From the NCBI GenBank assembly GCA_009103225.1, contig RHPI01002368.1, positions 826,939 to 890,938 of the forward strand: a stretch of 64,000 bases of DNA. Direction: 5' to 3'. The notes under the pieces were generated by a model, which searched no databases, was not told the DNA's origin, and saw nothing but the letters and a program-made list of their open reading frames with translations. Made by a program: the position numbers and the translations under genes. Below, one piece after another: positions 47,700 through 60,628 of the stretch. Positions within the stretch are counted from its first letter, which is position 1; the number at the start of each line of letters is the position of its first letter. Source of the DNA: Chlorokybus atmophyticus (taxonomy: Eukaryota > Streptophyta > Chlorokybophyceae > Chlorokybales > Chlorokybaceae).

Positions 47700-50484
47700 A
47701 ACACTGTAATACTGACACTCAACTACTAACACACCACATCACACGCAACACTGACACAGTGAAACTATCAGTGCTTGAAGTGTGCACAGAAAACGCAGAA
47801 AGCAGTACATGTTGTTGACTGGGAGTACACGTGACAGCAGCCTTGTGAGTGCTCTTTTTGCAAACTGACAAGGGTGCTGCTGGACTGGAAGCTAATGTTG
47901 CGCAGATTTGCGAATATGCCTGCTTGCTAGTGTGTCACACTCACACTTGTCTTATGGTAGTTGTAGTGAACTTTGCTGCATGCTCATGAGCTGCTTTACC
48001 ACTCCTTCACTTCACAGTAAAGGTTGCGCACTTCACAATGTGTGTGTGTATGCGCGTGTGTGTGGCACATGCTTTGTGTTTGTCACAAGGTGACTAACAC
48101 AAAGCATGCTGCGGCACCAGGACAGTGCAAGGTGCCTGGCATTGAGCTGTGTCATGGACAGTAACAGCTGGCTGCACACAGCACACTTTTTGAAGGACCG
48201 ATCGTACAACAGCTTGCTCACACGACATTGGATCTTAGTTTTACATGAGACAACGTGCTGTAGCTCACACACCACAAGCATACGCCTGAGCACAAGCAGA
48301 CGTTGAAGCTTCAGCTACAAGCTTGCAACTGGACAGTGACTGTGCTAAGCAATGCCGTGCCTGTGCCTGACCTTCGCCGGACCAGCTGCAGCACGGACAA
48401 CCACCAGCGGACACACAAACACCACGCTTGAGCCTGCGTCCTTCACGTCCTTTACGCCGACACCAACGCCGCCGCCATGGCCGTGTCTTTTTCTGCCGCA
48501 GACGGAGCGTATGTTTCACCACTGATAAATGTTCCGAAGGGTGGCAAATTGCCACTGGCAATGCTGCATTACCACTGCACTTTTATGAACAGATATTATT
48601 GCTAATGAGCCTAGCGGCCCGCTACTAGCGGGTTGGAAGCTAACGCTTGTATTGTACCCTTCCGTGATGCATCTTCCTGCACTGCCACGGCTCATGGCAA
48701 TACATGTACCTGGTACTTCTGGTACAGTGTAGTGGCACTCATAACATGGGCATTACTCGTCGGCTCTAACTATTGGCCGGCGAGTTTTCGTTTAACAAGT
48801 TAACCATTAAGCGATTAATACATATAATTCAAATGAGGGTTTGCCTCTGTTGCTCGACACACATGTGTCAAGCAACCGAGGCAGTTGCGGCCGTCGCCTT
48901 AGCGGCGGCGTTGCTGGCGACGGCCGAAATTTCGCCCCTTCCCGCCCCACCCAGATGCGCCGCCGCGCTTCGAAAAACTATGTGCCTTGTCTTAATTGCG
49001 CTTCCAAGTGTACAGGAACGAGATAAATGGATCGACCTGACCGTGCGACATTAATGTCACATCGACGGCATTTCGCATCATTGCTAGCCACCGTCGGTAC
49101 ATCCCAAGTTTTCAATGCATTAACAGTCGTTCATCGCGTACACCATACTTCTAACGATGAACGCAAATGATCGTAGTGCTTAGGTGTGCTTGCCAAAGTT
49201 GAACTGTAGGTAGGATGATTGTTTTAAAAAAAAAAAGGAATGTAATTCGTTCGTCGTGTGCAAAGTAGTATAGGCCTAATGTGAACTGAAGTTATCCCTT
49301 TTGGCTCTCATGTGTGAGTCCTTGCAGCGTTGGCCTTTCCATTGGTGGGTTGACCGCGAGACACAATAATTTATGGCAAATGAACCGGTACTGGTAGTAG
49401 CAGCAACAAGCTGGTTGTATAGGTAATGAAAAGCTGCAAGGCTTGCAATGAGGCTCCAGCCAATTCTAGCCCTACCGGTTGTCATGCTCATGGGCCGTTT
49501 GCATAGGTCTGCGTGACATGTTTTGTGTCAGGGAGAGCCACGTGTACGGTACACAATGGTATGTGCGGTACACTGTCTCGGCTCGTCAGAGTCGAAACAA
49601 AGGGTTCAGGGACCTTCTTGGCATGTTCATGTCACCTGTAATCTCATGGCAATACCATGATGGCCTCAATCAATGGTAGCGTGACGGCCTTTGAGGCAGC
49701 ATGCAAACGGTATCTCCTGATCAAACGCTCCTTGAGTGAGGCGCATGGGAAGATGAACCATGATTGAGTGAACATGGATCAAGTCGTCGCCCGCTGGTCC
49801 CTGCAATGCGTCGCAATCATGTATACGCCGCTGAGCGCTTCAACAGCCAAACCCCTTGTCAGCAGATACGCAATGCCTTTTGGCGATAGGACGTACCACC
49901 TAACGATCTGTGCCACATGCGACTGGTTGGTACCATCTCCCAAGGTGGCAACCATGTTTAGTACAACGTGGAGTACGGTCAGACACAGACGCAGGGTATT
50001 CCTCTCCGGATAACGGAAGACGCGGACCACCGCTGATGAGGCATTAATTAAATGCGAACCTAGTACCGGTCACACCGTGCTGCGGTTAGCTGAACGCGAC
50101 CCACTATCTTTGTGCTGGTTTACCTGCCGCAAAGGAGGCGTTGGGTTTGACCTTTTAACCGGACTGGGAAGCGGCTGCCTGCCGCCACCGTTAACCATAG
50201 CGGTTATTTAACCAGAGCACGCTCCACCGCATCATTAGGGAGCTCAGGGTCGTAACCGGCGATTAGCGGCGTAACGCGCGACAAGTGCGCAAGCCCTAAC
50301 CGCAATGCAACTCGACGTTTGTCACAGAGTACAGTACCTGGTATCTTATTGTCACGAAAGGCTGCATGGAAAAAGGGCGAAGTTGGCCTGATGGAATGGT
50401 CCCCAATGGGGACTCCCCAACATGTCAAAACTTGACATGAGAGCAACCATATTCTTACAAGCAGGCACTCTTGTTTGGCACAGC
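47700..50484. other. Intergenic region, no supportable gene
   Basis: The divergent space between the Raf-like kinase (minus) and the ethylene receptor (plus) must hold both promoters. A 45-codon plus frame at about 48475 (MAVSFSAADGAYVSPLINVP) and a minus frame at 49779-50030 are open but unrecognised. The latter has a vague likeness to decayed retrotransposon RNase H and is not called. Confidence 0.4.
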
Positions 50485-53400
50485 ATGGCGGCGGCGAGGG
50501 CGGCGGCGAGGAGGTCGTCCTCGTCGTCGTCGACTTGCCGGCTTTTGGTCGGGTTGCTGCTGAGTTTGCTGGTGCTGGGGGCCGCGGCAGTCAGCGAGGG
50601 ACATGCTGGCCGCCAGCCCGGGCAGCTGCTGGCGGCGGAGGAGGCGGCGGCGGCAGGCAGCTCTGCGGACAGCCCCCCCTGCTTTGACAAGTCAGGATGG
50701 ACCTCCATGGCCAAGTGGTCGGACTTGACCATCGCCATAGCCTACTTCTCCCTCCCCATGGAGGTAAGTTGAGGGCTGTAGTTGATGTTACTGCTGTGCA
50801 GTTACAAGCACACAATTGTCAGCTTGCAAACCACTGAAACCCTGAATAACGCTTATGCTGTGTTGCACTGTTGTTGTTTTTAAGTGGATGTGTCGTCACA
50901 ACACAGCAACACAACTTGAAGCACACAAGTAGCAGACAGCTGTTATCCACTTTGTCGCCAGCACAAGAGCAATGCACAGCAACCAACATACAAAGTTCAC
51001 AGTTGCTCACGATCTGGACTCAAACCCTAAACAGCATTTGCTCCAGCAAGGATTGCCAATGCACACATGCGCACAACAGAGCACACAATGACATAGTCAC
51101 ACGCACGGCAGGAGTTGCAATTCGACACATATGTGCGCACAACTGCGCAGACATTTACATACTCATTTGCTCATGAAAATGCATATGCTCACATGCACAC
51201 ACACACAGTCAAACCATGTTTTCCCTCAACAGTTGGTGTACTTTGCGCGCAAGTCTTCGGATGTCCCATTCAGATGGCTTTTTCTGCTATTCGGGGCGTT
51301 TATTGTGCTTTGCGGTTTGACCCATCTCATCACCCTCTTCTTATACACAACATGGTCCCACACCGTGCGCAACACCCTCGCCATCACGAAGCTTGTGACG
51401 GGCATTGTGTCGGTCTTCACCGCGATTGCGTTGGGTAAAACCCTACCCGAGCTCGTGAGTGTGGAAGCCAGACAAGTCTTCCTGCAAAATCAGGCAGAGG
51501 CGCTACTCAAAGAAGTAGGACAAATGAGGGTTTCTGAGTGGCATGGACGCATGGAACGTGTCATCACACAACGAATGCGCGCAAGCCTTGACCGCACACA
51601 AGTTGTCGCCACCACTCTGCAGGTGAGCACACACAGGCACAAACACACCCTTAGGCACGCGGGCGCGTGCGTCAGGTGGCATCACTCTTTGTCACGTGCA
51701 GACGATCACACAGACCAACAGTTGTCGATTTCTGTGCTAATGCCTTGCTTGGTACCTACCATTTGTGTCAACAAGTACAACCAGTACAGCAGCATATCAC
51801 CCAACTTGTTGTGAAGTTGTGTGAAGTTGCCAGTAACCAATGAATGGGTGGCTGATGCTAGCACAATGCAAATGCATTTGCTGTTGCACTGCCTTCTGTG
51901 CAACAGTTGTTGTTACTTTGTTGTTTTGATTGTGGTATGTGGGGTGTGTAGGAGTTGGCAAGGGCGTTGGCGTTGCGCGAGGCAGCCATATGGTTCCCCG
52001 CAGATGACGGCAAGGCTGCTGGCAAGAAAGCGGGCGTTAGTGTTGGAGGAGGTGGGTATGTGCGCCAATCGCGCATAGGGCCCACATCTGGCCCTGTCAC
52101 GGATAATCTGACCACGGTCAAGGCCAGCAACCACGCCGTGAGGAACATACTCAATCACTCCTACGCCACACTTATCCCTCCACAGGTATACCATCACAGT
52201 ATAAAGGCAAAGTGTGTGCGTGTGGTGTGTGGCTTTACAGCTGTGACGCGCATACTCGCGTGGTCGTTTGTGTGGATTTGTGGATGTGTGGTATTCGCAC
52301 AATCTGCGTACACGGGCATTGACATGTGACCTCGTGCGTCTTTGTAAACGCACAGATGCGTTCTTACATGTGTGCGCGCCTGCGCACGCACGTGCATGCA
52401 CAAGCGCAACTCAACATGCACGCCCACGTGTTTGAGACGCTCGTGATAGAGTGTGCCTACATGCCAAATGCACGTGTGTTTATCAGTGTGTCGGCGCCTA
52501 TGTGCATGTATGGGTAATAATAGTTTGCTTCACGTGCTGTGATCCTGGCCTGATCGTGTGTGTGTGTAACCTGTCAAGGACACGGCGGAGATGTCGAGTT
52601 GCGTGGGCGGGTTTCACGTGGGCGTGCGCTTTCCTCTCCCTCAGTTGGGCGTGAACGCAAAGCAACATCACCACATACACCACCAAAACCACTCCCGGCT
52701 TCACCAACAGAGGCAGGTGGCAATATCGAGCCAAATGGGGGGCGATATCGAGTCCAGGCACCCGCAAACAAGGCACCGGCCGAGGCAGGGCCGTGCCTCT
52801 ATTGGAGCGATATCGGCCACCGCGGCGCATATACAAGACATCCACAGGCTAACAGCGAAACCGCGCCGGGTCAACACAACGCCCGACATGTGGTCCGTGT
52901 TGTACAGCTCCACAACAACGCCCAATACCAGCGTTGAGAGTGTCGACAAGAGCGGGGGCTCTTTTGACGGTATGTGTGACGTGTGTTGCTGTGTGCGTGT
53001 GTGCTCACGTGTGTCGTGATGATCACCTTTCGCACCCACATAGTCCAAACTGCATGTCATGTTGTGTTGGTATGAGCTCTGTGCTGTTATTGCGGGCATG
53101 CAGGTTGAGTTGAGTTTGTGGTATACTCGTGCGTACGCGTGTGCATATGTGTGCGCATGTGATGCAGTGCTTGCATCTGAATTGTACTCACTTTCAAAAT
53201 GCACTGCAGGCAACTCGGATGTGCTACCAGAGCAAGAATTTGAGCGTTTTGGAATTCTAACTCTGGTGTTGCCCGGCAAAGCGCCTGGAGCCGAGCGCAT
53301 GCGCGAGCTGGAGGTGTGTGTGTATGTGTATGTGTTCTTGTACACATGCATGTGTACAAGCACGGATACATGTATGTGCATGCGCTTGTGCATGCATCAG

Positions 53401-56400
53401 GCAGGTGTGTGCATGTGCCTGCTGGTATACTTGTGTACGTGTGTACACGCGCATGTGCGTTCCAATGTGTACGTGTATGGACGCGCGTCAGTGCGCATGC
53501 ATGTGTGGCGCGCATAGCTTTTTGTTGTTGCGTGTGCATGTTGCACAACCGTTGCTTGTGTAGGTCATCGAAGTGGTGGCGGACCAGCTTGCAGTGGCGC
53601 TGTCCCATGCAGCTGTGTTTGAGATGGCTGAAGACACACTCAAAGCTCTGACTGAGCAGAACGCAGCGTTAGAGGTGTGTCTTGTTATGCGTAGTATGTG
53701 CATGTGGACAATGTTGTCTTTGAGACTGCAAACACTCACACCTTTGAAACAGGTCGCCAGGCGGGAAGCTGAGGCCGCCACGCGTGCACGCACAGAGTTC
53801 CTCACGGTAAGTTGAAGCTATGACATTAGTGTGTTTGACCCGTGTGCGCGCGCGAGTTTGTGTTTGCGCGCGTTTGTGCGCGCGCATGTGTGGCGGCTGG
53901 GTGTTTAACAGCTGAGTAGATACTGACACACTTGTTGCTCTCTCAGGTCATGAACCATGAACTCAGGTATGCACGTGCGTTTATCCCAGCAGTTGGCTAA
54001 TGCATGTTGGGTGTACATTGACACATTTCAACACTGCTTGGCAGCAGCAGTTCCGAAACTTCACACACTTGAAGGCCAATGTTGTGGTTGTTGTGTTGCT
54101 CAGGACCCCAATGCACGCCATCATTGCGCTGACTTCACTGCTGGTTGAGTCACCGGGGCTCACGCAGGATCAGCGAACCCTTGTTGAGACAGTCAGGTCA
54201 GTTAAAGGGTTGTAATTGTGTACTCACCTTTCGTGCCCTGTCACAATATGTTTGCCAACATGACTGTTCCATACATTCATCCATGCACGGATACCCACAC
54301 ATGCGTAACTTGTATGCGCACACATTTAGAATTACGCGCACGTGCACGCGCTCGTGCATGCATAAGTGAATTTGCACACGCATATGCTTATGTGCGCATC
54401 ATCACACACAAACACGCATTACCTGACAGGCGGTCGGGAGAGTCCTTGTCTGCGTTGATTAACGACGTGTTGGACTTCTCGCGGCTCGAGAACAACCGCA
54501 TTGAGCTCGACACGGCACCCTTTCACTTGTACGACGCCTTCCATCACACCGTGGCGCAGTGCAAACCCATGCTGGCAGATAAGCCCGTGGCACTGTACCT
54601 CACCATTGAGGACGTACGTGACATGCCTTTGCCTTGTCATCTCAAGGACAAGTTGCATTGTGCATACAAACGTGCACACAGACACGTATTGTTTTACCTC
54701 ACAAGGAAGCGAGTATCTGGCCATGTAATTGTGCAGTCAACATTCTGGCCACACCCACATGCACATACACTTACCTCATGTGCGTATATGCACTTGTCCA
54801 CAAGTTAGTGTCAGGAGGGCACTTATTTTGTGTAGATGACCGCATGTTGGGTATGTGACCTTAAGTTGCACAGTTTGCATAGCTTTTTCCAACTTGGCTT
54901 TGTGTTCAGGATGTGCCGAACGTGGTGACGGGAGATAGGACTCGTTTTGTCCAAGTTGTGACGAACATTGTGTCCAATGCAACCAAGTTCACATCCGTCG
55001 GAGAGATATGCATCCACGTAAGCGTGGATAGCGGCCCGCGGGCGATGTCGCTGAGCCGCGTGGGGCCCCCGCACCGATTTCATCGCCACGGGCAGCTCCA
55101 CATCGGCGATATCGGTGACGAGGAGAGAAACTCGGATATCTCTATCAACTCCCCGTGCTCGTTGTTGCCTCCACCCACGGCCGTTATTGACCCCGTACAG
55201 CCGGTATCGGCCGTGAGCAGGGCTATCGCGAGACGCAACGCGGATAACGGCACTGCTGCAGCAGATCAAGCGACGTATATCAGAGTGGAGGTCAAAGATA
55301 CGGGCGTCGGTATCGACCCTGACAATATATCCAAACTCTTCAATAACTTTGTTCAGGTCAGCACACCACATCATACATGCGATCGCAAGTAGTTCACTAT
55401 TGTACATGTCTTCTGTGGGTGTGTCTGTCATGCGTGACTGATCTGTGTACTCGTGTGCGTGTACAGGCTGATAGTGCCACAACTCGCCGGTTTGGTGGCA
55501 CGGGATTGGGCCTTGCAATATCCAAAAGGTGAGTGAGCTTTACTCGTTGTTGTGCACAAACAACATGCATCCTTGCGTACAGCGCATATGTATGTGTCGT
55601 GCTGGAAGGTATTGTAGAACTGGCAAATTGCACACATGTGTATGTGAGGTGCCCGTGCCCGTGCACGCACATGCACGTGCGTGTGCGTGCACATGTGCGT
55701 GTGCGTGTGCGCGTGTGCGCGCGAGTCTGTGTGCACGCGCACACCTGCGCATGTGTGTGCGTGTGTGTATAAAATTTAGTAGCCAACACGTCTTGTCGTC
55801 GTATAACCAGTAAGTTCCTTTTGTCCCAACAGGTTTGTGCAATTGATGGGCGGAGAAATCTGGATGGAATCCGGTGGTGTGGGTCGCGGCACGCTTGTTC
55901 AGTTTGTTGTGCGGCTGGAGCGCTCTCAACTCCACGACGCCACTTCACTCCCCAGCGATATCACCTCACCCGCCTCATCGATATCGTCCTTATCCTCACC
56001 CGTCGCAGACAGCTCCGGTGCGATTGTTGCGGAACAGCCGTCGAAATTGGTAGATGAAAACAATGCGCAGAAAGAGTGCGAGGGTGATAATGCTGATATT
56101 AGTACGCGGGGGAGTACGAGCTCGATGTCGCAAGCGCTTGAGATTAGTCCGACAAGGCAGAGCAGCGCATCGGCGATGGCACGATGCTTTCCTTCTAGCC
56201 CAAGGCTTGAGGTGAGAAAAGACAGCATGTATTGTGTACATGCTATGCACAAACGCACGCACTGTTGTGGCCTTTTCACTGCTGGCGGTGTCGCTTAGTT
56301 GCATTCGTGCATGTTTGCGTGTGCTTACATGTGTGTGCATATGCATGTGTGTTTGCGTGTGTGCATGTGTTGTGACGTGATACACAGTTAGTGTATGTGC

Positions 56401-57569
56401 GCTTGCAGAAGGCTGGCTTGTTGAGAGTCCCCACAGACGAGTGTCCAGTTGCATCCTCATCGGCTTCGAGTGAGAGCGGGGAGGACCCTTTGAAGGTAGG
56501 AAGGCTTTTTCTCACTGTCCACATCCTGTATCTTGACCCATACATTGCTAGGTTATGCACACATACTGTCATGGCCGTGTACGTGCACGCGTGCATGTGT
56601 TAGCACACATTATGCGCACACGCGTGCAAGCATGCAGTGCTGTATGCATGCATGTATTTTTATGCGCGTCTAGATACGAACCCTTGGCAGCGAGCATGCA
56701 CATCAAGTACTGTACTCGCACGTGTACATGTTTGCACGCACGCACGCAGAGTGTATGTGCAGGTATGTTTTTGACATGCGCATGTATGCGTGCGTACACA
56801 TACCCATGCCATTGTGACTGCAAGTAGACATACACACATGCACGTACACAATGTGTCTGCGTGCGCATGCGCGCGCACGTGTGCTTGTGACCATGTGTAC
56901 ACAAGTTCTCTCACACATACGTGCATGGCTGACTCACATCACAACCACAGGGTTTGACCGTGCTTGCGTGCGACGACAACGTGGTGAACCAGATGGTGAC
57001 TCGTCGTCTCTTAGAGCGGTTAGGGTGCCGTTGCCTCGTCGTAGGCAGCGGTAGAGACTGCCTCGATGTGTTACACAACCCGACGCACGGCTACCGCGTC
57101 CTCCTACTCGACCTGTGCATGCCGCTGATGGACGGGTTCGAGGTCGCTAAACGGATGACAGAGATGTGCGAGGATGGGAGTCTTGTGGATAGACCGCTCG
57201 TTGTGGCATTGACGGCGAATGCGGATCTGGATACGAGGCAACGGTGTATTCATGCCGGCATGGATGCGGTACGGGAATATGTTGGGTGTGGGTGGGTGGG
57301 TGCGCGTGTCTGCGCGTGAGGGTGCGGATGCATGCGTGCGTGTTTGCGTGTGCATGGGTGTGGCGGTGTGGTCATTGCGTGAGTGGAACCAGGCGCAATG
57401 GTGTGAGCGGGTGCATCATTGAGTTGGTTTGTGTGCAAACATACGCTCATGCGCTTGACGACTTGTTGCCTGAAACATGCTCTAACTGTGGCAGTTTATT
57501 GGAAAGCCGATCCCATTGGACGCGTTGCGAGACACCCTCAGGAGTATATTGAAATTCGGTGGAGCTTAG
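50485..57569 (+). CDS. ETR: Ethylene receptor, hybrid histidine kinase (ETR/EIN4 family)
   Basis: Sixteen exons: 50485-50763, 51233-51622, 51952-52185, 52579-52969, 53210-53313, 53564-53674, 53753-53806, 53947-53966, 54104-54196, 54430-54613, 54910-55356, 55467-55528, 55833-56211, 56409-56495, 56951-57268 and 57495-57569. All phases fit, giving 1,075 aa. A signal-peptide-like segment (19-35) precedes the three-helix ethylene-binding domain. Asp80, Tyr87, Pro91, Cys120 and His124 match ETR1 Asp25, Tyr32, Pro36, Cys65 and His69, the Cu(I)/ethylene site. A GAF domain (about 224-490) carries a His/Gln-rich insert. The histidine kinase has MNHELRTPMH (His525), [16 protein letters not shown] and [12 protein letters not shown]. 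The receiver has CDDN, Asp999, Thr1033 and Lys1055. All phosphorelay residues are present. ER membrane location is known for the family. The N-terminal extension resembles land-plant subfamily II. Confidence 0.95.
53337..53360. repeat. Perfect 24-base palindrome in receptor intron
   Basis: The twelve-base half CTTGTACACATG and its reverse complement adjoin without a spacer. It lies in the fifth intron of the ethylene receptor within TG-alternating sequence. Confidence 0.85.
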
Positions 57570-59780
57570 GATATACATATATACTTAATAATTACTGTTG
57601 TTAGGCACATGTACAGCAGTTAGCTTATCTTCTTTTGTATTGTACAGTTGTTTCGGAAGGCAACTCGTGCACACTTGTCCTACATTTAGGACAGGTGGCT
57701 TTGGTTCACTGATACAATGGCTCTTTGGATTATGTGGTACCATCTTGATCATTTGTGCTCCGACAGCATAGTATGGTTACAAGTCACGTACTGCAGTAGT
57801 GCTTATGGTACATTAAAACAATGCATATGGTAACATAGGACATGCATAGTAGACAAACGGATTGGATGAGTAGGGTAGCACAGCAATACAAGACAATCTA
57901 CAATTTGGCCAGAGGCTGCAACTGACCACTGCTTAGCTCACAACTAGCTACACAACCCACTACACACTACTGTGCATGGTGCAACAATGACGAATACTTT
58001 AGTACACCCAGATTTATCATCACTGTCCTCGAGGTTCACATGCGCGTGCGTGCGCGCGTCAGCTTGAATGTCAGGTACACATGTGAATCACACAATGCAC
58101 ACACTCACCAACCATTAACAGAATGCAGTGGCGGGATAGGCAAGAGAGGAGCACAGTACACCAGGGGCTTCTAGCTAAATCAGTCAATCTCCATATACAT
58201 ATATACATGGTGTGCTAGTGCCTCTAGCTATATGCTGCTGCATGTGGTCTATGTGCGGGCCATAGCAGGCCTAGCAGGCACTCACCATGCAACCAATCAA
58301 CAGAAAGGTAACAGATCCTGTGCGCGTATATGTCACACGATGAATACCTTCTGCACAACTGTGGTTATTCCAACCTACGCAGTGATATCTGCTACAGTCA
58401 TTGTGCATGCGCATGCTACTGTACTCGCCTATGCACACGCACAGACATGCACATCAACATCGTAAGCACGTGATCGCATGCATGTGCGTGATGCGTCACT
58501 TGCGCGATGTGTGCGTGTGTGAGTGTACAACCATGTACACCCATGTATGTGGTTGTCTGCCTTCTACAGGTAGAGCGTGCATGTGTACACAATTTAAACA
58601 TGCGTAGAGCACATGCAAGCAAGCAAGCACGCAACAAACAAGTAGCAGCCATGCACACTCACCATCACTGCTTACACATATTCACATGACTACCGGGCTC
58701 ATATTCTAGCCAACTCACCCACCACTACGACCACTACCCACAACACTACTCACCAACCCCCGTTGGTTGTCATGCATGCAAGCACACTTAAATGTCACAT
58801 GCATGCAGCACGCTTGCTGGTGGTCAATTTCATACACAGCCCCAGAAAGTCGCATCAGCAGGACGCAAGCAATGTCGGTGGTAGTGTTACGCACACCCTC
58901 TTTCTCCCCTTCCTCACGTTTCCCACTCTTCGTGCTCCACCTCACGCCCTTCCTCCTCCTTTCTCACGCTGTTGCTGCCTTATCTTTTATGATCCTTCAC
59001 GCTCTAGATGTCTTCCTCCACAGCTTGTACACGTCACTATGGTGGGCTGGTGGTGGGCATGTGTCTACATGCTGTTGTACATATGTGCAAATGCAAGGTG
59101 CGAGCTAAGGTAGGCAGCAGGTACAGAAGGTGTCTACCAGGCAAGCTATCAACCTGAAGAATACAATTCCTGTCCCTAAGTGTGTGCTTGTATGTGTAGA
59201 TGCCAGCGTGTGTTGCACAATATACACTATGCACATCATACAGATGTACACATGCACGCACATGCAAGTCCAAATAAACACTCATACACTCGCAGCTGTA
59301 TGGGCAACTATGTGGATGTGCAAAAGCATACAACGTTTCTGCCCACAGAACCGCATGCAGTTGAGCATACTCGCACACACTAATACACACTCATCCACGT
59401 ACATGTTCAAGTGCAGGTTGACACTCGCAGCTGTATGGGCAACTATGTGGATGTGCAAAAGCACACAACTTTCTGCCCACAGAGCCGCATGCAGTTAGGA
59501 GTACTCGCACACACTAACACACACTCATCCACGTACACATTCAAGCGCTCATAAACTTTCATGAGTACGCATCAGCATACCAGCAACAACAATATGACAT
59601 ACAGCGCGCAAGTACTACTTACAAAAGCTGACATATCAAAGAATGAAGAATTACTATAGACAGCGGGCTTTATACAAGCCCAAAGAATGGTCCCTAGCCA
59701 TTTACCCAACAACACCACTCTACCAACATCAATATAGCAGTCAATCCATCACAAACCAACACTACGCGAGCCTTCAGATC
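57570..59780. other. Intergenic region, no gene
   Basis: The 3' flank of the receptor and then CA/TG-rich sequence. Around 58.69-58.78 kb a stretch (CCGGGCTCA, CCCCCGTT, GTCATGCATGCAAGC) loosely resembles part of the dispersed repeat of 24.25-24.33 kb. No exon is supportable. Confidence 0.5.
59286..59552. repeat. Tandem duplication, 135-bp unit, two copies
   Basis: ACACTCGCAGCTGTATGGGC begins at 59286 and again at 59421. The following 120 bases match at over 90 percent by eye (CATACAACGTTTCTG versus CACACAACTTTCTG). Non-coding. Frames spanning it repeat the same peptide. Confidence 0.9.
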
Positions 59781-59786
59781 GTACTT

Positions 59787-60628
59787 TTAGCTGAGGGCAG
59801 ATGTGGCGTACACCAGGTAAAGGCCAACACCCAGAGCTGAGGCGAATGTGGCAGCCCAGGCAGCCAGACCTGTCATGAGACACCAAGATAAGTCAGTGTA
59901 TCGATACAAATTATGTTTGATGCCATTACAAGACTCAGGCAAGCTCATGCCTCGTAAGGCAGTGCATCGGTACAAGCAGCACTTGATGATACATTGTACA
60001 CCAGCAGCATTGCAAGCGCCATCATGAAGCGGTCAAGCAGTATGAAAGTGTGCAGTTGATGCAAGATGAGTCACTTACCAGCAAAGCCTGGAGCATAAGT
60101 GTTGCCAGTGGCGCTCCACTGCTCAGGGGTCCAGATAGGGCTGTACTCATCCACATTCATGCCCTGTCAGACACACATGCACGTATTAGCAAGAAAGCGG
60201 CAGCGCAGTGATACAACATTCAACCAGTGTGACCTTTTAAGTGTCGCAATGACCAGACATTGCATCAAATTTGCTTACCTTCAGCTTGTAGACCCTGCCT
60301 GCCTTGCCATCCTTGCCAGGAGCTGATCCATAAGCTGTGGATGCAACGCGGCCAGTCTTGGGGTTGACCTGGCCCTTCTTGGGTGCAGCCTCACTCTGCA
60401 TGACACTCTCATAAGTCACATTCCCACATGCATGCACTGCAGCCATCCTTACAACCATTCTCCCCCTCTCACCTTCTTCTTGCCGAACAATGCCTGCACA
60501 GGGCTGCCTGACGCCGACGCCGCCGTCGCCTGCTTGGTGCTGTGGCTCTTGCGGGCGGGAAGGGACACGCCCAGGAAGGCGGTCTTGGGTGCTGAGGCGG
60601 CGGCGGAGGTGGACAAGGAGGACGCCAT
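59787..60628 (-). CDS. PSBR: Photosystem II 10-kDa protein PsbR, chloroplast precursor
   Basis: Four exons (60473-60628, 60279-60395, 60079-60163, 59787-59869) join in phase to 146 aa. Exon 1 is a Ser/Ala-rich, acid-free chloroplast transit peptide (MASSLSTSAAASAPKTAF). The mature part has KKGQVNPKTGRVASTAYGS, GKAGRVYKLKGMNVDEYSPI and WTPEQWSATGNTY. It ends in one membrane helix (GLAAWAATFASALGVGLYLV) and the typical YATSALS end. PsbR is a nuclear-encoded thylakoid protein on the lumenal side of photosystem II that helps PsbP/PsbQ and the oxygen-evolving complex assemble. It is found in the green lineage, which supports the host assignment. It is complete, with canonical GT-AG introns of 77-209 bases. 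Confidence 0.95.

Noticed and set aside
49779-50030. Minus-strand 83-codon ORF resembling a retroelement fragment
   Set aside because: The likeness to copia RNase H is too weak and no adjacent pol motif was found.
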